DNA of 64,000 nt from Anaeromicrobium sp. (GCF_025210435.1 NZ_JAOART010000094.1:1-64000), one strand, 5' to 3'; numbered from the stretch's first letter, positions 19,362 through 28,992 are shown. Notes: generated from the letters alone by a model not told the origin. Translations and numbers: made by a program.

Positions 19362-19575
19362 CAAAAAAAAGTACCCAAAATACTTCTCATCCACTTAGTA
19401 GGGACGAGAAATACCCGCGGTACCACCCTAATTGACATGTTCATGTCCTCTTTAGTAGTTTGATAAAGGTAACTAACCTATTTATTACCATGAGGCAAGT
19501 TCAAATCTTCCTTATACCGATTCACACCTTCCATCGACTCTCTGAAAAAAATTCCAATTCTACTACTCCTCTATT
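19362..19575 (-). promoter_or_regulatory. T-box riboswitch for leuS, specifier CUU (Leu)
   Basis: Minus-strand leader with the conserved T-box GGGTGGTACCGCGGG (core at 19416-19425) followed by a terminator stem (GTACCCAAAATACTTCTC with GAGAAATACCC) and a T run at 19362-19369. The upstream AGAGAGTCGATGG and GGTATAAGGAAG are typical of Stem I. In the specifier loop GAACTTGCCTC the codon after GAA is CTT (19499-19497), a leucine codon, agreeing with the downstream gene. Uncharged tRNA-Leu should favour the antiterminator. Confidence 0.93.
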
Positions 19576-19602
19576 TTACTATATTTACTTTTAATTCCAC
19601 AA
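19573..19602 (-). promoter_or_regulatory. Probable promoter of the leuS T-box transcript
   Basis: TTGTGG (19602-19597) and TAAAAT (19578-19573) with 18 bp spacing, immediately upstream of the T-box Stem I. Confidence 0.55.
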
Positions 19603-19627
19603 AATTTACTTTATTATAATTTTTTTT

Positions 19628-19981
19628 TTAGAAGTTGTCAAGGCATATATCCTTAGCATCCTTCCATACCCTTTCTACTCCATAAAATCCTCTTTCTTCT
19701 TCTGTAAAAACATGGACAACCACATCTTTATAATCTAATAATATCCATTTACCATCCCTGTAGCCTTCCTTATGGCCTAATAAAACAGATTTTTCTTTTA
19801 ATGTCTTTTCTACTTCGTCAGCAATTGCCTTTACTTGTCTCGTGGATTTTCCATGGGCTATAACAAAAAAATCTGCAATATTTGATACATTATTTATATC
19901 TAAAATCCTAATATCTAATCCTTTTTTTTCGTCTATTGCCTTTATTATGGTTTTTACTGTTTCCATAGTATTGTTTATCAT
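19628..19981 (-). CDS. rsfS: Ribosomal silencing factor RsfS
   Basis: Binds L14 on the large subunit and blocks subunit joining under nutrient limitation. 117 residues, whole family length. Motifs: KKGLDIRILDINNVSNIADFFVI, STRQVKAIADEV, HKEGYRDGKWILLDYKDVVVHVF and the C-terminal FYGVERVWKDA. AGGAGG precedes the start. The 280-nt gap upstream holds the LCP terminator and a short palindrome (20152-20170) but no other gene. Confidence 0.95.
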   Translation of the reverse strand: MINNTMETVKTIIKAIDEKKGLDIRILDINNVSNIADFFVIAHGKSTRQVKAIADEVEKTLKEKSVLLGHKEGYRDGKWILLDYKDVVVHVFTEEERGFYGVERVWKDAKDICLDNF

Positions 19982-20216
19982 AAAATCCTCCTAGATACAA
20001 TATGTTTGTTAAAGCATAACTATATAAAATAAATGTTAAATAAAAGAACATCATCCTTTATTTATTATTAGTCTATCTTTTAAAAGAATAGAACAAGTTT
20101 ATCTTATGCTTTTTATCATTTTATTCATTTTTACTTATAAATTCCATAACATTAACTATTATATAGTTAATTGTTATTAATATCAATCCTAGGGAAACTA
20201 TTTTATTAGGCATATG

Positions 20217-20256
20217 AAAAAATGAAATATCACTTTAAAAGGATATTTCATTTTTT
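20217..20256 (-). terminator. Terminator after the LCP gene, with a repeat-family end
   Basis: A 15-bp stem (AAAAAATGAAATATC/GATATTTCATTTTTT, 10-nt loop). The left arm is directly preceded by AGGCATAT (20208-20215), the terminal sequence of the dispersed hairpin repeat described at 48219. Confidence 0.75.
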
Positions 20257-20261
20257 ACTTT

Positions 20262-21170
20262 CTATCTATTGTACACAAGTCTATTTACTAGTTCTTTTAC
20301 CCCATCTAAATCTGGTATAAAATAACTGATACTATTTATAGTTTTTACATCCCCTGGTATTGTAGTCATTTGGATGGAGCTTAAATCAAAATCCTTAGCC
20401 ATTATGGCTAAATATGTCATAGTAGATAAGGGCATATCCGTATCCACATAAGAATTAAAGTTCTTTATGAGCCTTGGTAATTTAACTATTATACTAGGTG
20501 ATTTAACCTTTTTAATAACTGCATTAATAAACATTTGTTGTGCTTGTATTCTTCCTAAATCTTGATTTTTGTATCCCTTTCTAAATCTAACAAATTGCAT
20601 GGCCTTATCTCCATTAAGAACCTGCTTACCCTTTTTTATATTTATCCTCAAAGGAGGATCTGCATAAGGATCATAATACTTCATAGACTGGGGAACATCT
20701 ACTTCTACCCCACCTAATGTATCTACTACCTTTCCTAATCCTTCATAGTTTATTTTTACATAGTAATCTATAGGAACTCCCAATAGATCTTTTACCGCTT
20801 TCTTAGTAAGATCTATTCCCCCATAGACATGGGCATGATTTATCTTATCTTTTTTGCTTCTTCCTCTTATTAAAACTCTTGAATCCCTAGGTATGGATAT
20901 GACACTTATTTCTTTAGTATCCGTATCAATAGAAGCTAACATCATAGTATCCGTTCTTGCCGTTTTAGAATTTTTTAAATTCTTAGCATCTACTCCTACG
21001 GCTAAAATATTTATTTTTCTTTTTTCACTAACTTCCCTAGAGTCAACTTCTGTATTTTCTGTAGCAAATTCCTTTTGTTCTATACTATTTAAAAAAATGT
21101 AGGTTCCAGAGCCCATTACAAGTAAAAAACAAAAAAAAGCTATAATAAATACTTTGAAAAACTTTTTCAT
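20262..21170 (-). CDS. LytR-CpsA-Psr (LCP) family protein
   Basis: LCP enzymes attach teichoic acids or other glycopolymers to peptidoglycan from lipid-linked precursors. 302 residues: short cytoplasmic start, one membrane segment (VFIIAFFCFLLVMGSGTYIF), then the extracellular LCP domain with ILAVGVDAKN, ARTDTMMLASID, SIPRDSRVLI, YYVKINYEGLGKVVDTLGGVEV and QFVRFRKGYKNQDLGRIQAQQ. Arg and Asp residues of the pyrophosphate/Mg site are present. Lies in the nadD-yqeK-LCP-rsfS run, common in Clostridia. The target polymer is unknown. Confidence 0.93.
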   Translation of the reverse strand: MKKFFKVFIIAFFCFLLVMGSGTYIFLNSIEQKEFATENTEVDSREVSEKRKINILAVGVDAKNLKNSKTARTDTMMLASIDTDTKEISVISIPRDSRVLIRGRSKKDKINHAHVYGGIDLTKKAVKDLLGVPIDYYVKINYEGLGKVVDTLGGVEVDVPQSMKYYDPYADPPLRINIKKGKQVLNGDKAMQFVRFRKGYKNQDLGRIQAQQMFINAVIKKVKSPSIIVKLPRLIKNFNSYVDTDMPLSTMTYLAIMAKDFDLSSIQMTTIPGDVKTINSISYFIPDLDGVKELVNRLVYNR

Positions 21171-21184
21171 TTTTTCCTCCTGTG

Positions 21185-21751
21185 CTACTTTATATTTGCC
21201 AAAATATAATTCCTTGCATTTACACTAAGGGTATGTATTAATTCATTTTTATCAATAGTATGTTTTATAGTTCTATTCAATCCTTCTAATACTCCTAAAT
21301 CTAAATCCATTTCCACTATTTCCCTTAGTTCATTTACCCCTTTAAACACTCTATTTGGTTCTATATAATCTGATATATAAATGATTTTTTCTAACAAACT
21401 CATATTTTCTCTTCCAGTAGTATGATATCTTATTCCATTGATTATATCATCATCTTTTATTCCAAAATTCACCTGAGCTATGATTGATCCTACAAAGCCA
21501 TGTAATAATTGTGGTTGCTTATAATATATATCCTTTTCTTCTATTGAAACTTGTGACATATACTTTAGTAATTCTTCATTTGTAAAGTTCTTTGCACAGT
21601 CGTGTAAAAGTGCTGCTACCTGAACCTTCACAAGATCACAATTATGCTTATCAGCCAATTTTAAAGCTGCATGTTCCACTCCTAATGAGTGTTCATATCT
21701 CTTCTTCGAAAGATTTTTTTTAATATATTTTTTCATTCTTCTAATATCCAT
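21185..21751 (-). CDS. yqeK: HD-domain phosphohydrolase YqeK (Ap4A hydrolase family)
   Basis: HD-family enzyme; Bacillus and other Firmicute YqeK proteins hydrolyse diadenosine tetraphosphate symmetrically. 188 residues. Metal-binding pattern visible as RYEHSLGVEHAAL, LLHDCAKNF, HGFVGS and IRYHTTGRENMSLLEKIIYISDYIEPNR. Start at 21751 chosen because TTGGAGG lies just upstream; an upstream ATG in frame would overlap nadD. Follows nadD as in Bacillus. Confidence 0.93.
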   Translation of the reverse strand: MDIRRMKKYIKKNLSKKRYEHSLGVEHAALKLADKHNCDLVKVQVAALLHDCAKNFTNEELLKYMSQVSIEEKDIYYKQPQLLHGFVGSIIAQVNFGIKDDDIINGIRYHTTGRENMSLLEKIIYISDYIEPNRVFKGVNELREIVEMDLDLGVLEGLNRTIKHTIDKNELIHTLSVNARNYILANIK

Positions 21752-21767
21752 ATATACCTCCAAAAAC

Positions 21768-22406
21768 CTAATCCATATATAGAAAATTTTTATATATATA
21801 ATATTCAACGGGTTCAGGAAGAAGATATTTTATAGAGTGTCCTTTATTAACCCTATCTCTTATATCTGTAGATGATATGGACAATGCAGGAATGTCAATT
21901 ATTTCTATTTCAGCATGATATTTATTTTTAAGCTCATGAACCTTATCATTTACTTCTTGAGAAGAATGACCTGGTCTTGTGGCTGCAATAAACTTACATA
22001 GGTTTACAAGCTCGTCTACATTCTTCCATGTGTCTAATTGACATATGGCATCAGCTCCCGTTATGAAGTATAAGTCTGCATCCTCATTCTCTCTCTTTAG
22101 GCATTTTAATGTATTTATGGTATATGAAACTTCATCCCTATCTATTTCCATTTTAGACACTTCAAAATATGAATTAGTCACGGTGGCAAGTAGAGTCATA
22201 AAATATCTATGTTTACTAGATGTTACCCCCAAAGCTTCCTTATGTGGGGGATTTCCCGTAGGTATGAACATTACCTTATCCAAATTGTACTTTGAACGGA
22301 CTTGTTCTGCTATTACTAAATGTCCATAATGAATTGGGTCGAAAGTACCTCCCATAATTCCTATCTTTTCTTTCGGTTTATTTTCATTATGTTTATTAAA
22401 AAACAT
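21768..22406 (-). CDS. nadD: Nicotinate-nucleotide adenylyltransferase
   Basis: Adenylates nicotinate mononucleotide in NAD synthesis. 212 residues. Nucleotidyltransferase motif GIMGGTFDPIHYGHLVIAEQ, FIPTGNPPHK, TGADAICQLDTW, and the second nucleotide motif ISSTDIRDRV. The N-terminus carries an extra stretch of about 15 polar residues before the core; the ribosome site TGGAGG supports this longer start. First gene of an operon behind the promoter at 22447-22475. Confidence 0.95.
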   Translation of the reverse strand: MFFNKHNENKPKEKIGIMGGTFDPIHYGHLVIAEQVRSKYNLDKVMFIPTGNPPHKEALGVTSSKHRYFMTLLATVTNSYFEVSKMEIDRDEVSYTINTLKCLKRENEDADLYFITGADAICQLDTWKNVDELVNLCKFIAATRPGHSSQEVNDKVHELKNKYHAEIEIIDIPALSISSTDIRDRVNKGHSIKYLLPEPVEYYIYKNFLYMD

Positions 22407-22446
22407 ATAACTTCCTCCAAAATAGTAAAAATTGACTTCATATTAT

Positions 22447-22475
22447 ATTATATTTGTATCTACATATTAAATCAA
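22447..22475 (-). promoter_or_regulatory. Sigma-A-type promoter of nadD-yqeK-LCP
   Basis: TTGATT (22475-22470) and TATAAT (22452-22447), spacing 17 bp. A second overlapping TATAAT lies 5 bp further on. Confidence 0.65.
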
Positions 22476-22505
22476 ATATTATATTTAAAATGTTACCAAT
22501 TAAAA

Positions 22506-22541
22506 GGGTGTGACAAAAGGTAATATTACCCAGTCACACCC
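22506..22541 (-). terminator. Terminator after yhbY
   Basis: GGGTGTGAC/GTCACACCC stem with an internal GGTAATATTACC palindrome, followed on the minus strand by a short T run. Ends the obg-yhbY transcript. Confidence 0.8.
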
Positions 22542-22546
22542 CTTTG

Positions 22547-22840
22547 TTATCTAGGTAGTTCTATAGTCGGTTCTTCTTTAGCTTCCCTATATAATACAAA
22601 CTTATTTCCTATAGCCTGTACAAATTCAGAGTTAGTTAATCTAGCCAGCTCATTAGCAGCTTCCTTTGCATCTAACAAACTAGTTTCTAATATATTTACT
22701 TTAATTAATTCCTTTGATTCTAACATGTCATCTAATTGACTTATAAAACTTTCTGTTATGCCATTTTTACCGATTTGAGCTATAGGCTTCATCTTATTAG
22801 CTAGGCCCTTTAAATAGCTTCTTTGTTTTCCTTTTAACAT
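22547..22840 (-). CDS. yhbY: CRM-domain RNA-binding protein YhbY
   Basis: Ribosome-assembly-associated RNA-binding protein. 97 residues covering one CRM domain: LKGKQRSYLKGLANKMKPIAQIGKNG with the conserved GKNG turn, SQLDDMLESKELIKVNIL, and a C-terminal GNKFVLYREAK. Follows obg by 19 nt, a standard Firmicute arrangement, and precedes nadD. Confidence 0.94.
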   Translation of the reverse strand: MLKGKQRSYLKGLANKMKPIAQIGKNGITESFISQLDDMLESKELIKVNILETSLLDAKEAANELARLTNSEFVQAIGNKFVLYREAKEEPTIELPR

Positions 22841-22859
22841 ACTTATCCTCCAATTTCAT

Positions 22860-24137
<1,278 letters not shown>

Positions 24138-24277
24138 TTATATCACCCTTATATATGTAGTTAGGTTATTTTTATTCTTATTATTATAATTTTCATTATT
24201 ACTTATACTAAATTGTTTAATAATTAAATTTCTTTAATTATGCAAAACCTAATACTTTAATTTTTCCGTAAAGATAG

Positions 24278-24303
24278 AAAACCCATGCTAAATGCATGGG
24301 TTT
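24278..24303 (-). terminator. Terminator after rpmA
   Basis: AAAACCCATGC/GCATGGGTTT with a TAAAT loop just beyond the rpmA stop. Read-through or a weak internal promoter would be needed for obg. Confidence 0.75.
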
Positions 24304-24306
24304 ATA

Positions 24307-24609
24307 TTACTTAGCTGCCGCAACAACTTCCTTTGGATATACGCTAACTTGTTTTTTATCTTTACCTTTTCTTTCAAACTTAACAATTCCATCTATCTTA
24401 GCAAAAAGTGTATCGTCTCCACCTTTACCAACATTAGTTCCTGGGTGAATCTTAGTACCTCTTTGACGTACTAAAATACTTCCTCCTGATACGAATTGTC
24501 CGTCAGCTCTTTTAACTCCAAGTCTTTTAGCTTGACTATCACGACCGTTTTTAGAGCTTCCTACTCCTTTTTTACTCGCAAATAGTTGTAAATTAATATT
24601 GAACAACAT
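24307..24609 (-). CDS. rpmA: Ribosomal protein L27 with cleavable N-terminal extension
   Basis: Large-subunit protein whose N-terminus reaches the peptidyl-transferase centre. 100 residues. The start at 24609 follows AAGGAGG. The N-terminus [25 protein letters not shown] has the Firmicutes-type extension; the Prp protease encoded just upstream removes residues 1-10 before the Ala. The remainder is standard L27 ([23 protein letters not shown]). Confidence 0.97.
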   Translation of the reverse strand: MLFNINLQLFASKKGVGSSKNGRDSQAKRLGVKRADGQFVSGGSILVRQRGTKIHPGTNVGKGGDDTLFAKIDGIVKFERKGKDKKQVSVYPKEVVAAAK

Positions 24610-24613
24610 ACTG

Positions 24614-24943
24614 TTACACCTCCTTATCATTAAGGTCAATAAATTCACTGTACATACCCTTAGTTCCTTTTATGCCAATTAACATAGTATTAAGTATTAA
24701 ATTAGCCTTTTCACGAACTTCTTTTGATAAATCAGGTAATCTGCAAGAAAGATATCCATCCTCCATGGCATACTCTAAATCTATTGATAAAAGTTCATGT
24801 AATGCTAAAATAGTTGTTTGAGAAAGTATAGAAATACTTGCACAAACTATGTCTTCTCCATGGGGTGCTGCATCTGCATGTCCCTCTATGGAAAATTCTA
24901 CTATATGACCTTGGTCATTCCTTAAAAAATCAATTTTAATCAT
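24614..24943 (-). CDS. prp: Ribosomal-processing cysteine protease Prp
   Basis: Cleaves the N-terminal extension of L27. 109 residues. The catalytic pair is visible as His22 in [10 protein letters not shown] and Cys34 in DIVCASIS. Lies between rplU and rpmA, 4 nt before rpmA, the family's standard position. Sometimes annotated only as YsxB or DUF464. Confidence 0.96.
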   Translation of the reverse strand: MIKIDFLRNDQGHIVEFSIEGHADAAPHGEDIVCASISILSQTTILALHELLSIDLEYAMEDGYLSCRLPDLSKEVREKANLILNTMLIGIKGTKGMYSEFIDLNDKEV

Positions 24944-24948
24944 TTTAA

Positions 24949-25260
24949 TTAACCATTGATTTTTTCAATTTTAACTTGAGTATATGGTTGACGGTGACCT
25001 TGCTTCTTTCTGTAGTCTTTCTTAGCTTTGTACTTAAATACAATAACCTTTGGCGCTTTACCATTTTTAACTACAGTAGCAGAAACTTTAGCTCCATCAA
25101 CTGATGGTGTTCCTACAGTTAGTTGTCCTTCTTTTGATAAAGCTAACACTTTATCGAATTCTACAACTTCTCCTTCATTTGCAGTTAATTTTTCTACAAA
25201 TAAAGTGTCTCCTTCTTGAACTCTATATTGCTTTCCACCTGTTTCTATAATAGCGTACAT
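24949..25260 (-). CDS. rplU: Ribosomal protein L21
   Basis: Large-subunit protein. 103 residues beginning [18 protein letters not shown], with the C-terminal signature [20 protein letters not shown]. The start at 25260 follows GAGGAGGTG. First gene of rplU-prp-rpmA, behind an L21 leader and its own promoter. Confidence 0.98.
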   Translation of the reverse strand: MYAIIETGGKQYRVQEGDTLFVEKLTANEGEVVEFDKVLALSKEGQLTVGTPSVDGAKVSATVVKNGKAPKVIVFKYKAKKDYRKKQGHRQPYTQVKIEKING

Positions 25261-25340
25261 AATTACACCTCCTCTAACCAGACTCGCCAAATACCAGGTA
25301 CTTTCGTTTTAAACCCGATTTGTGCGGCTACCTACAGATA
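25261..25340 (-). promoter_or_regulatory. L21 ribosomal-protein leader RNA
   Basis: The minus-strand 5' UTR of rplU contains GTAGGTAGCCGCAC, then a pairing CGGGTTTAAAACG, and GGCGAGTCTGG just before the ribosome site. These resemble the Firmicutes L21 leader, thought to bind L21 and control the operon. Assigned by position and remembered motifs; a covariance-model search would settle it. Confidence 0.7.
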
Positions 25341-25343
25341 TGA

Positions 25344-25372
25344 ATTATATTACAAAAATACTATAAAGTCAA
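25344..25372 (-). promoter_or_regulatory. Sigma-A-type promoter of rplU-prp-rpmA
   Basis: TTGACT (25372-25367) and TATAAT (25349-25344), 17 bp apart. The -35 begins only 7 bp past the trmD stop codon. Confidence 0.85.
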
Positions 25373-25378
25373 TAGATT

Positions 25379-26062
25379 TTACAAGTTTTTATATTTTTTA
25401 TACATATCTGGTCTTCTTTTCCTCGTTATTTCTAAAGATTTCTCCATTCTCCACTCTTCAATCCTTTTGTGATTTCCAGATAAAAGAACCTCTGGAACTG
25501 GCATGTCCCTATACTCACTAGGCCTAGTATAATGGGGATATTCTAAAAGGCCACTATATATGGACTCATCCATATATGATACCTTTTGTCCTAAAACCCC
25601 TGGTATCATCCTGGCTATGGAGTCTATCATGACCATGGCAGGCAATTCTCCTCCTGTTAAAACGTAATCTCCTATGGATACCTCATCTGTTACCCAATGA
25701 TCTATTACCCTTTGATCTACACCTTCATAATGGCCACATAAGAATACTATATGTTCTTCCTTTGAAAGCTCTATGGCTAGATCTTGATTAAAAACTTTGC
25801 CTTTAGGTGTCATATATATGATCCTGCTATTTTTTGTGTCAATATTCTCAAGGGCATTGAATATGGGGTCTGCCTGCATTACCATGCCGGCACCACCACC
25901 ATAGGGATAATCATCAACTTTTTTGTGTTTGTTCTTAGTATAATCCCTTATATTCATAATATTTAACTCTAGTAAATTATTGTCTACTGCACGACCTATA
26001 ATGCTCTCTCCCATAGGACCTGCAAACATATGTGGAAATAAAGTCAATACACTTATTTTCAT
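25379..26062 (-). CDS. trmD: tRNA (guanine-N1)-methyltransferase TrmD
   Basis: Methylates G37 of tRNAs to prevent frameshifting. 227 residues, SPOUT knot fold: LTLFPHMF, DDYPYGGGAGMVMQADPI, LCGHYEGVDQRV, EVSIGDYVLTGGELPAMVMID and RPSEYRDMPVPEVLLSGNH. Overlaps rimM by 4 nt (ATGA). rplS (L19), which nearly always follows trmD, is not here; rplU comes instead. Confidence 0.98.
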   Translation of the reverse strand: MKISVLTLFPHMFAGPMGESIIGRAVDNNLLELNIMNIRDYTKNKHKKVDDYPYGGGAGMVMQADPIFNALENIDTKNSRIIYMTPKGKVFNQDLAIELSKEEHIVFLCGHYEGVDQRVIDHWVTDEVSIGDYVLTGGELPAMVMIDSIARMIPGVLGQKVSYMDESIYSGLLEYPHYTRPSEYRDMPVPEVLLSGNHKRIEEWRMEKSLEITRKRRPDMYKKYKNL

Positions 26063-26568
26063 TCTATTAATCCCTCTATTAATTTTATAATCATCTTTTT
26101 CTCAGAAATGTTTACTTCTTTTACAAACTCTCCCACAGCCGGAATTAATGCGGGAGATTTTTTTCCTTCTATTTTTATTTCATATATATCATTTGCACTA
26201 GTTTGTATTACATTTTCTATTTTACCAATGTATTCATTTTCCGTAGTGAACACTTCAATACCTATTAAGTCCCTAATAAAGTATGTATCTTCTGGTAACT
26301 CTCTAGCATTTTCTCTATCTATATATAAGTATTTATCCCTATAAGTTTCTGCATCATTACACGTATTAATTTCCTTTATATTTAATATAACCATATTCTT
26401 CTTATATTTAACACCTTTAATGTGATATTTTTCATCACTTTCGCCATCCATATATACCCATTTTAATTCTTCAAATCTTTCCTTATAATCCGTAAGTGGA
26501 TATACTCTAACTTCACCACGTATTCCATGAGTGCCTACTATTTGCCCTACCTTTAGGAGATTACTCAT
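26059..26568 (-). CDS. rimM: 16S rRNA processing protein RimM
   Basis: Assembly factor for the 30S head that contacts S19. 169 residues: N-terminal KVGQIVGTHGIRGEVRVYPLTD, then the PRC-barrel domain with YFIRDLIGIEVFTTENEYIGKI and the C-terminal ALIPAVGEFVKEVNISEKKMIIKLIEGLI. Translationally coupled to trmD. Confidence 0.96.
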   Translation of the reverse strand: MSNLLKVGQIVGTHGIRGEVRVYPLTDYKERFEELKWVYMDGESDEKYHIKGVKYKKNMVILNIKEINTCNDAETYRDKYLYIDRENARELPEDTYFIRDLIGIEVFTTENEYIGKIENVIQTSANDIYEIKIEGKKSPALIPAVGEFVKEVNISEKKMIIKLIEGLIE

Positions 26569-26642
26569 ATTATATCCTCCTTTAAAATCTTTTATTTAAA
26601 TATTATTCCACAGTTTAAACTTACTATATTTAAAAATTACAC

Positions 26643-26670
26643 AAAAGGATTAGGTTTCCCTAATCCTTTT
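26643..26670 (-). terminator. Hairpin after khpA
   Basis: AAAAGGATTAGG/CCTAATCCTTTT, overlapping the khpA stop codon, with a moderate downstream T run. May separate rpsP-khpA from rimM-trmD in part. Confidence 0.6.
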
Positions 26671-26899
26671 ATTGAATAATTTCAACCACTATTCTTTTGT
26701 TTTCCTTTGTTGCAGCTGCTTTGGCTACAGTTCTAATCGCCTTAGCAATTCTTCCCTGCTTACCAATGATTTTACCCATATCATCAGGTGCAACCCTTAA
26801 TTCAACAATTAGAGATTGCTTTCCTTCAACTTCGTTGACGAAAACTTCGTCTGGGTTATCTACTAAAGCCTTAGCTATAGTTTTTATTAACTCACCCAT
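26669..26899 (-). CDS. khpA: KH-domain RNA-binding protein KhpA
   Basis: Small RNA chaperone; partner of KhpB (Jag) in controlling cell division and elongation in Firmicutes. 76 residues, almost entirely one KH domain with GKIIGKQGRIAKAIRT (GxxG loop). Located between rpsP and rimM, its usual place. Confidence 0.95.
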   Translation of the reverse strand: MGELIKTIAKALVDNPDEVFVNEVEGKQSLIVELRVAPDDMGKIIGKQGRIAKAIRTVAKAAATKENKRIVVEIIQ

Positions 26900-26929
26900 T
26901 TATTACACCTCCTAAAGTGTAACACTCAA

Positions 26930-27193
26930 TTACTTAGACTGCTCGAACTTTTCCATTACTCCATACTTCTTGAATAAGTCCTTTACAGTATCAGTTGGTT
27001 GAGCACCATTGTTTAACCACTTAACAGCCTTTTCATCGTTAATCTTCACCTCAGCTGGCTCAGAAACTGGGTTATAGTAACCTATTTCTTCAATAAATCT
27101 ACCATCTCTAGGTGAACGAGAATCTGCAACTACTACTCTATAGAAAGGCTTCTTCTTAGCTCCCATTCTTTTTAATCTGATCTTTACTGCCAT
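26930..27193 (-). CDS. rpsP: Ribosomal protein S16
   Basis: Small-subunit assembly protein. 87 residues beginning [34 protein letters not shown] and a C-terminal lysine-rich end follow. Start at 27193 chosen for AAAGGAGGTG upstream. Follows ffh, as in other Clostridia. Confidence 0.98.
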   Translation of the reverse strand: MAVKIRLKRMGAKKKPFYRVVVADSRSPRDGRFIEEIGYYNPVSEPAEVKINDEKAVKWLNNGAQPTDTVKDLFKKYGVMEKFEQSK

Positions 27194-27219
27194 TATATTC
27201 ACCTCCTTTTAATGTTTAT

Positions 27220-28566
27220 TTATCTTCCGAAAAATGGAAATTTCATCTTTCCACCTTTCTTCATACTTTTTTCCATATCTGAAAATTGTTTCATCATTTT
27301 TTTAGTTTGTGCAAATTGCTTTAACAAACTATTTATTTTTTGAACACTAGTACCACTACCCTTGGCAATTCTCTTTCTCCTACTACCATTTATTATAGAA
27401 GGGTTCTTTCTCTCAGCAGGAGTCATAGATTGAATAATTGCCTCAATATGAACTAGTTCCTTCTCATCAATATCTAAATTTTTCAATTGTTTAGAGTTAA
27501 CTCCTGGAATCATTTCTAATATCTGATTCATAGGTCCCATACTCTTCATCTGCTGCAATTGATCTAAAAAGTCTTCAAATGAAAATTCTTGGCTTTTAAT
27601 TTTTCTTTCTAGTTCAATAGCTTTCTTTTCATCAAAGTTAGCCTGTGCTTTTTCAATTAAACTCAGAACATCACCCATACCTAAAATTCTAGATGCCATC
27701 CTATCTGGGTGGAATGGTTCTAAATCACTTAGTTTTTCTCCCATTCCTGCAAACTTTATAGGCTTTTGAGTAACAGCTCTAACTGATAAGGCTGCTCCAC
27801 CCCTTGTATCACCGTCTAGCTTAGTTAATATTATACCGTCAACTCCAAGTTTTGAATTAAAGCTTTCTGCCACATTAACTGCATCTTGACCTGTCATAGC
27901 ATCCACTACTAGGATTATTTCCTGAGGTTTAACATTTTTCTTAATGCCCTCTAACTCATCCATTAAATTTTCATCTATATGAAGTCTTCCTGCTGTATCT
28001 AATATTACAATGTCATTACCATGCTTCTTTCCATGTTCTACACCTGCTTTTGCAATATTTACAGGATCTACCTTATCACCCATACTAAACACGGGAATAT
28101 CCAATTGCTTTCCTACAACTTGTAATTGCTTAATAGCAGCTGGCCTATATACATCCCCTGCCACAAGTAAAGGCTTTTTACCATTTTTCTTTAAGTATCC
28201 ACCTAGTTTACCTGCTGTAGTAGTTTTACCTACTCCTTGAAGACCTACTAACATATATACTGTAGGAGGATTAGATGAAAAAGTCAATTTACTTTGTGAA
28301 GTTCCCATTAATTCAGTCAATTCTTCATTTACTATTTTAATAATTTGTTGACCTGGTGTAAGACTTTCCATTACCTCACTACCAAGGGCTCTTTCCTTAA
28401 TAGTTTTAACAAAATCTTTAACCACTTTAAAGTTTACATCAGCTTCAAGTAAAGCCAACTTAACTTCTCTCATTACTTCCTTCAAATCTTGTTCTGTAAC
28501 TTTTCCTTTGCTCTTTAATTTACTAAGAGCATTTTGCAACTTATCTGCTAATCCTTCAAATACCAT
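27220..28566 (-). CDS. ffh: Signal recognition particle protein Ffh
   Basis: SRP54 homologue that targets nascent membrane proteins to FtsY. 448 residues: N domain, G domain with GLQGVGKTTTAGKL, DTAGRLHIDENLMDEL and TKLDGDTRGGAALS, and a methionine-rich M domain with GSGTSVQKINSLLKQF. Start at 28566 follows CTGGAGGTGG. The FtsY receptor is two genes upstream. Confidence 0.98.
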   Translation of the reverse strand: MVFEGLADKLQNALSKLKSKGKVTEQDLKEVMREVKLALLEADVNFKVVKDFVKTIKERALGSEVMESLTPGQQIIKIVNEELTELMGTSQSKLTFSSNPPTVYMLVGLQGVGKTTTAGKLGGYLKKNGKKPLLVAGDVYRPAAIKQLQVVGKQLDIPVFSMGDKVDPVNIAKAGVEHGKKHGNDIVILDTAGRLHIDENLMDELEGIKKNVKPQEIILVVDAMTGQDAVNVAESFNSKLGVDGIILTKLDGDTRGGAALSVRAVTQKPIKFAGMGEKLSDLEPFHPDRMASRILGMGDVLSLIEKAQANFDEKKAIELERKIKSQEFSFEDFLDQLQQMKSMGPMNQILEMIPGVNSKQLKNLDIDEKELVHIEAIIQSMTPAERKNPSIINGSRRKRIAKGSGTSVQKINSLLKQFAQTKKMMKQFSDMEKSMKKGGKMKFPFFGR

Positions 28567-28583
28567 TGTCTCCACCTCCAGAA

Positions 28584-28946
28584 TTAAACATCTAATACAT
28601 TTGAGGCTATTTCCTTTATTAAATCTATTTTATCTAAAAGTTCCTTATCTTTATCATCTACCTTTGACTCAACAAATCTTATAGACTCTAAAATACACTC
28701 AATATTTCTCTTTGTAAATAGAAATTTCTCCACTAACTTTAATTTTTCTTCATAACCCTTAAGTAACTTTTCAGCTCTTTTTATATTATCATATACCGCC
28801 TGTCTACTTACACTTAGTTGTTCAGAAATTTCTCCTAGGGATAAATCATGATAATAATATAGCTGTAACACGTCTTGTTGTTTAGATGTTAGCAATTGAC
28901 CATAAAAGTCATATAACAAACTCACTTCAAGTATCTTGTCTACCAT
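28584..28946 (-). CDS. ylxM: YlxM/p13-family helix-turn-helix SRP accessory protein
   Basis: 120 residues with a sigma-factor-like HTH: LTSKQQDVLQLYYYHDLSLGEISEQLSVSRQAVYDNIKRAEKLL. In streptococci YlxM modulates SRP GTPase activity; a DNA-binding role is not established. Directly upstream of ffh and the first gene after its own promoter, so it probably starts the ylxM-ffh-rpsP-khpA transcript. Confidence 0.92.
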   Translation of the reverse strand: MVDKILEVSLLYDFYGQLLTSKQQDVLQLYYYHDLSLGEISEQLSVSRQAVYDNIKRAEKLLKGYEEKLKLVEKFLFTKRNIECILESIRFVESKVDDKDKELLDKIDLIKEIASNVLDV

Positions 28947-28964
28947 TTAGAATTATCCTCCCTG

Positions 28965-28988
28965 CTGTAAAGGTCTTATGCTTTACAG
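28965..28988 (-). promoter_or_regulatory. Perfect inverted repeat at the start of the ylxM leader
   Basis: CTGTAAAG and CTTTACAG (8-bp arms, 8-nt spacer) begin about at the predicted transcription start and end a few bases before the AGGGAGG ribosome site. It could be an RNA hairpin or a protein-binding operator. Confidence 0.5.
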
Positions 28989-28992
28989 ATGT

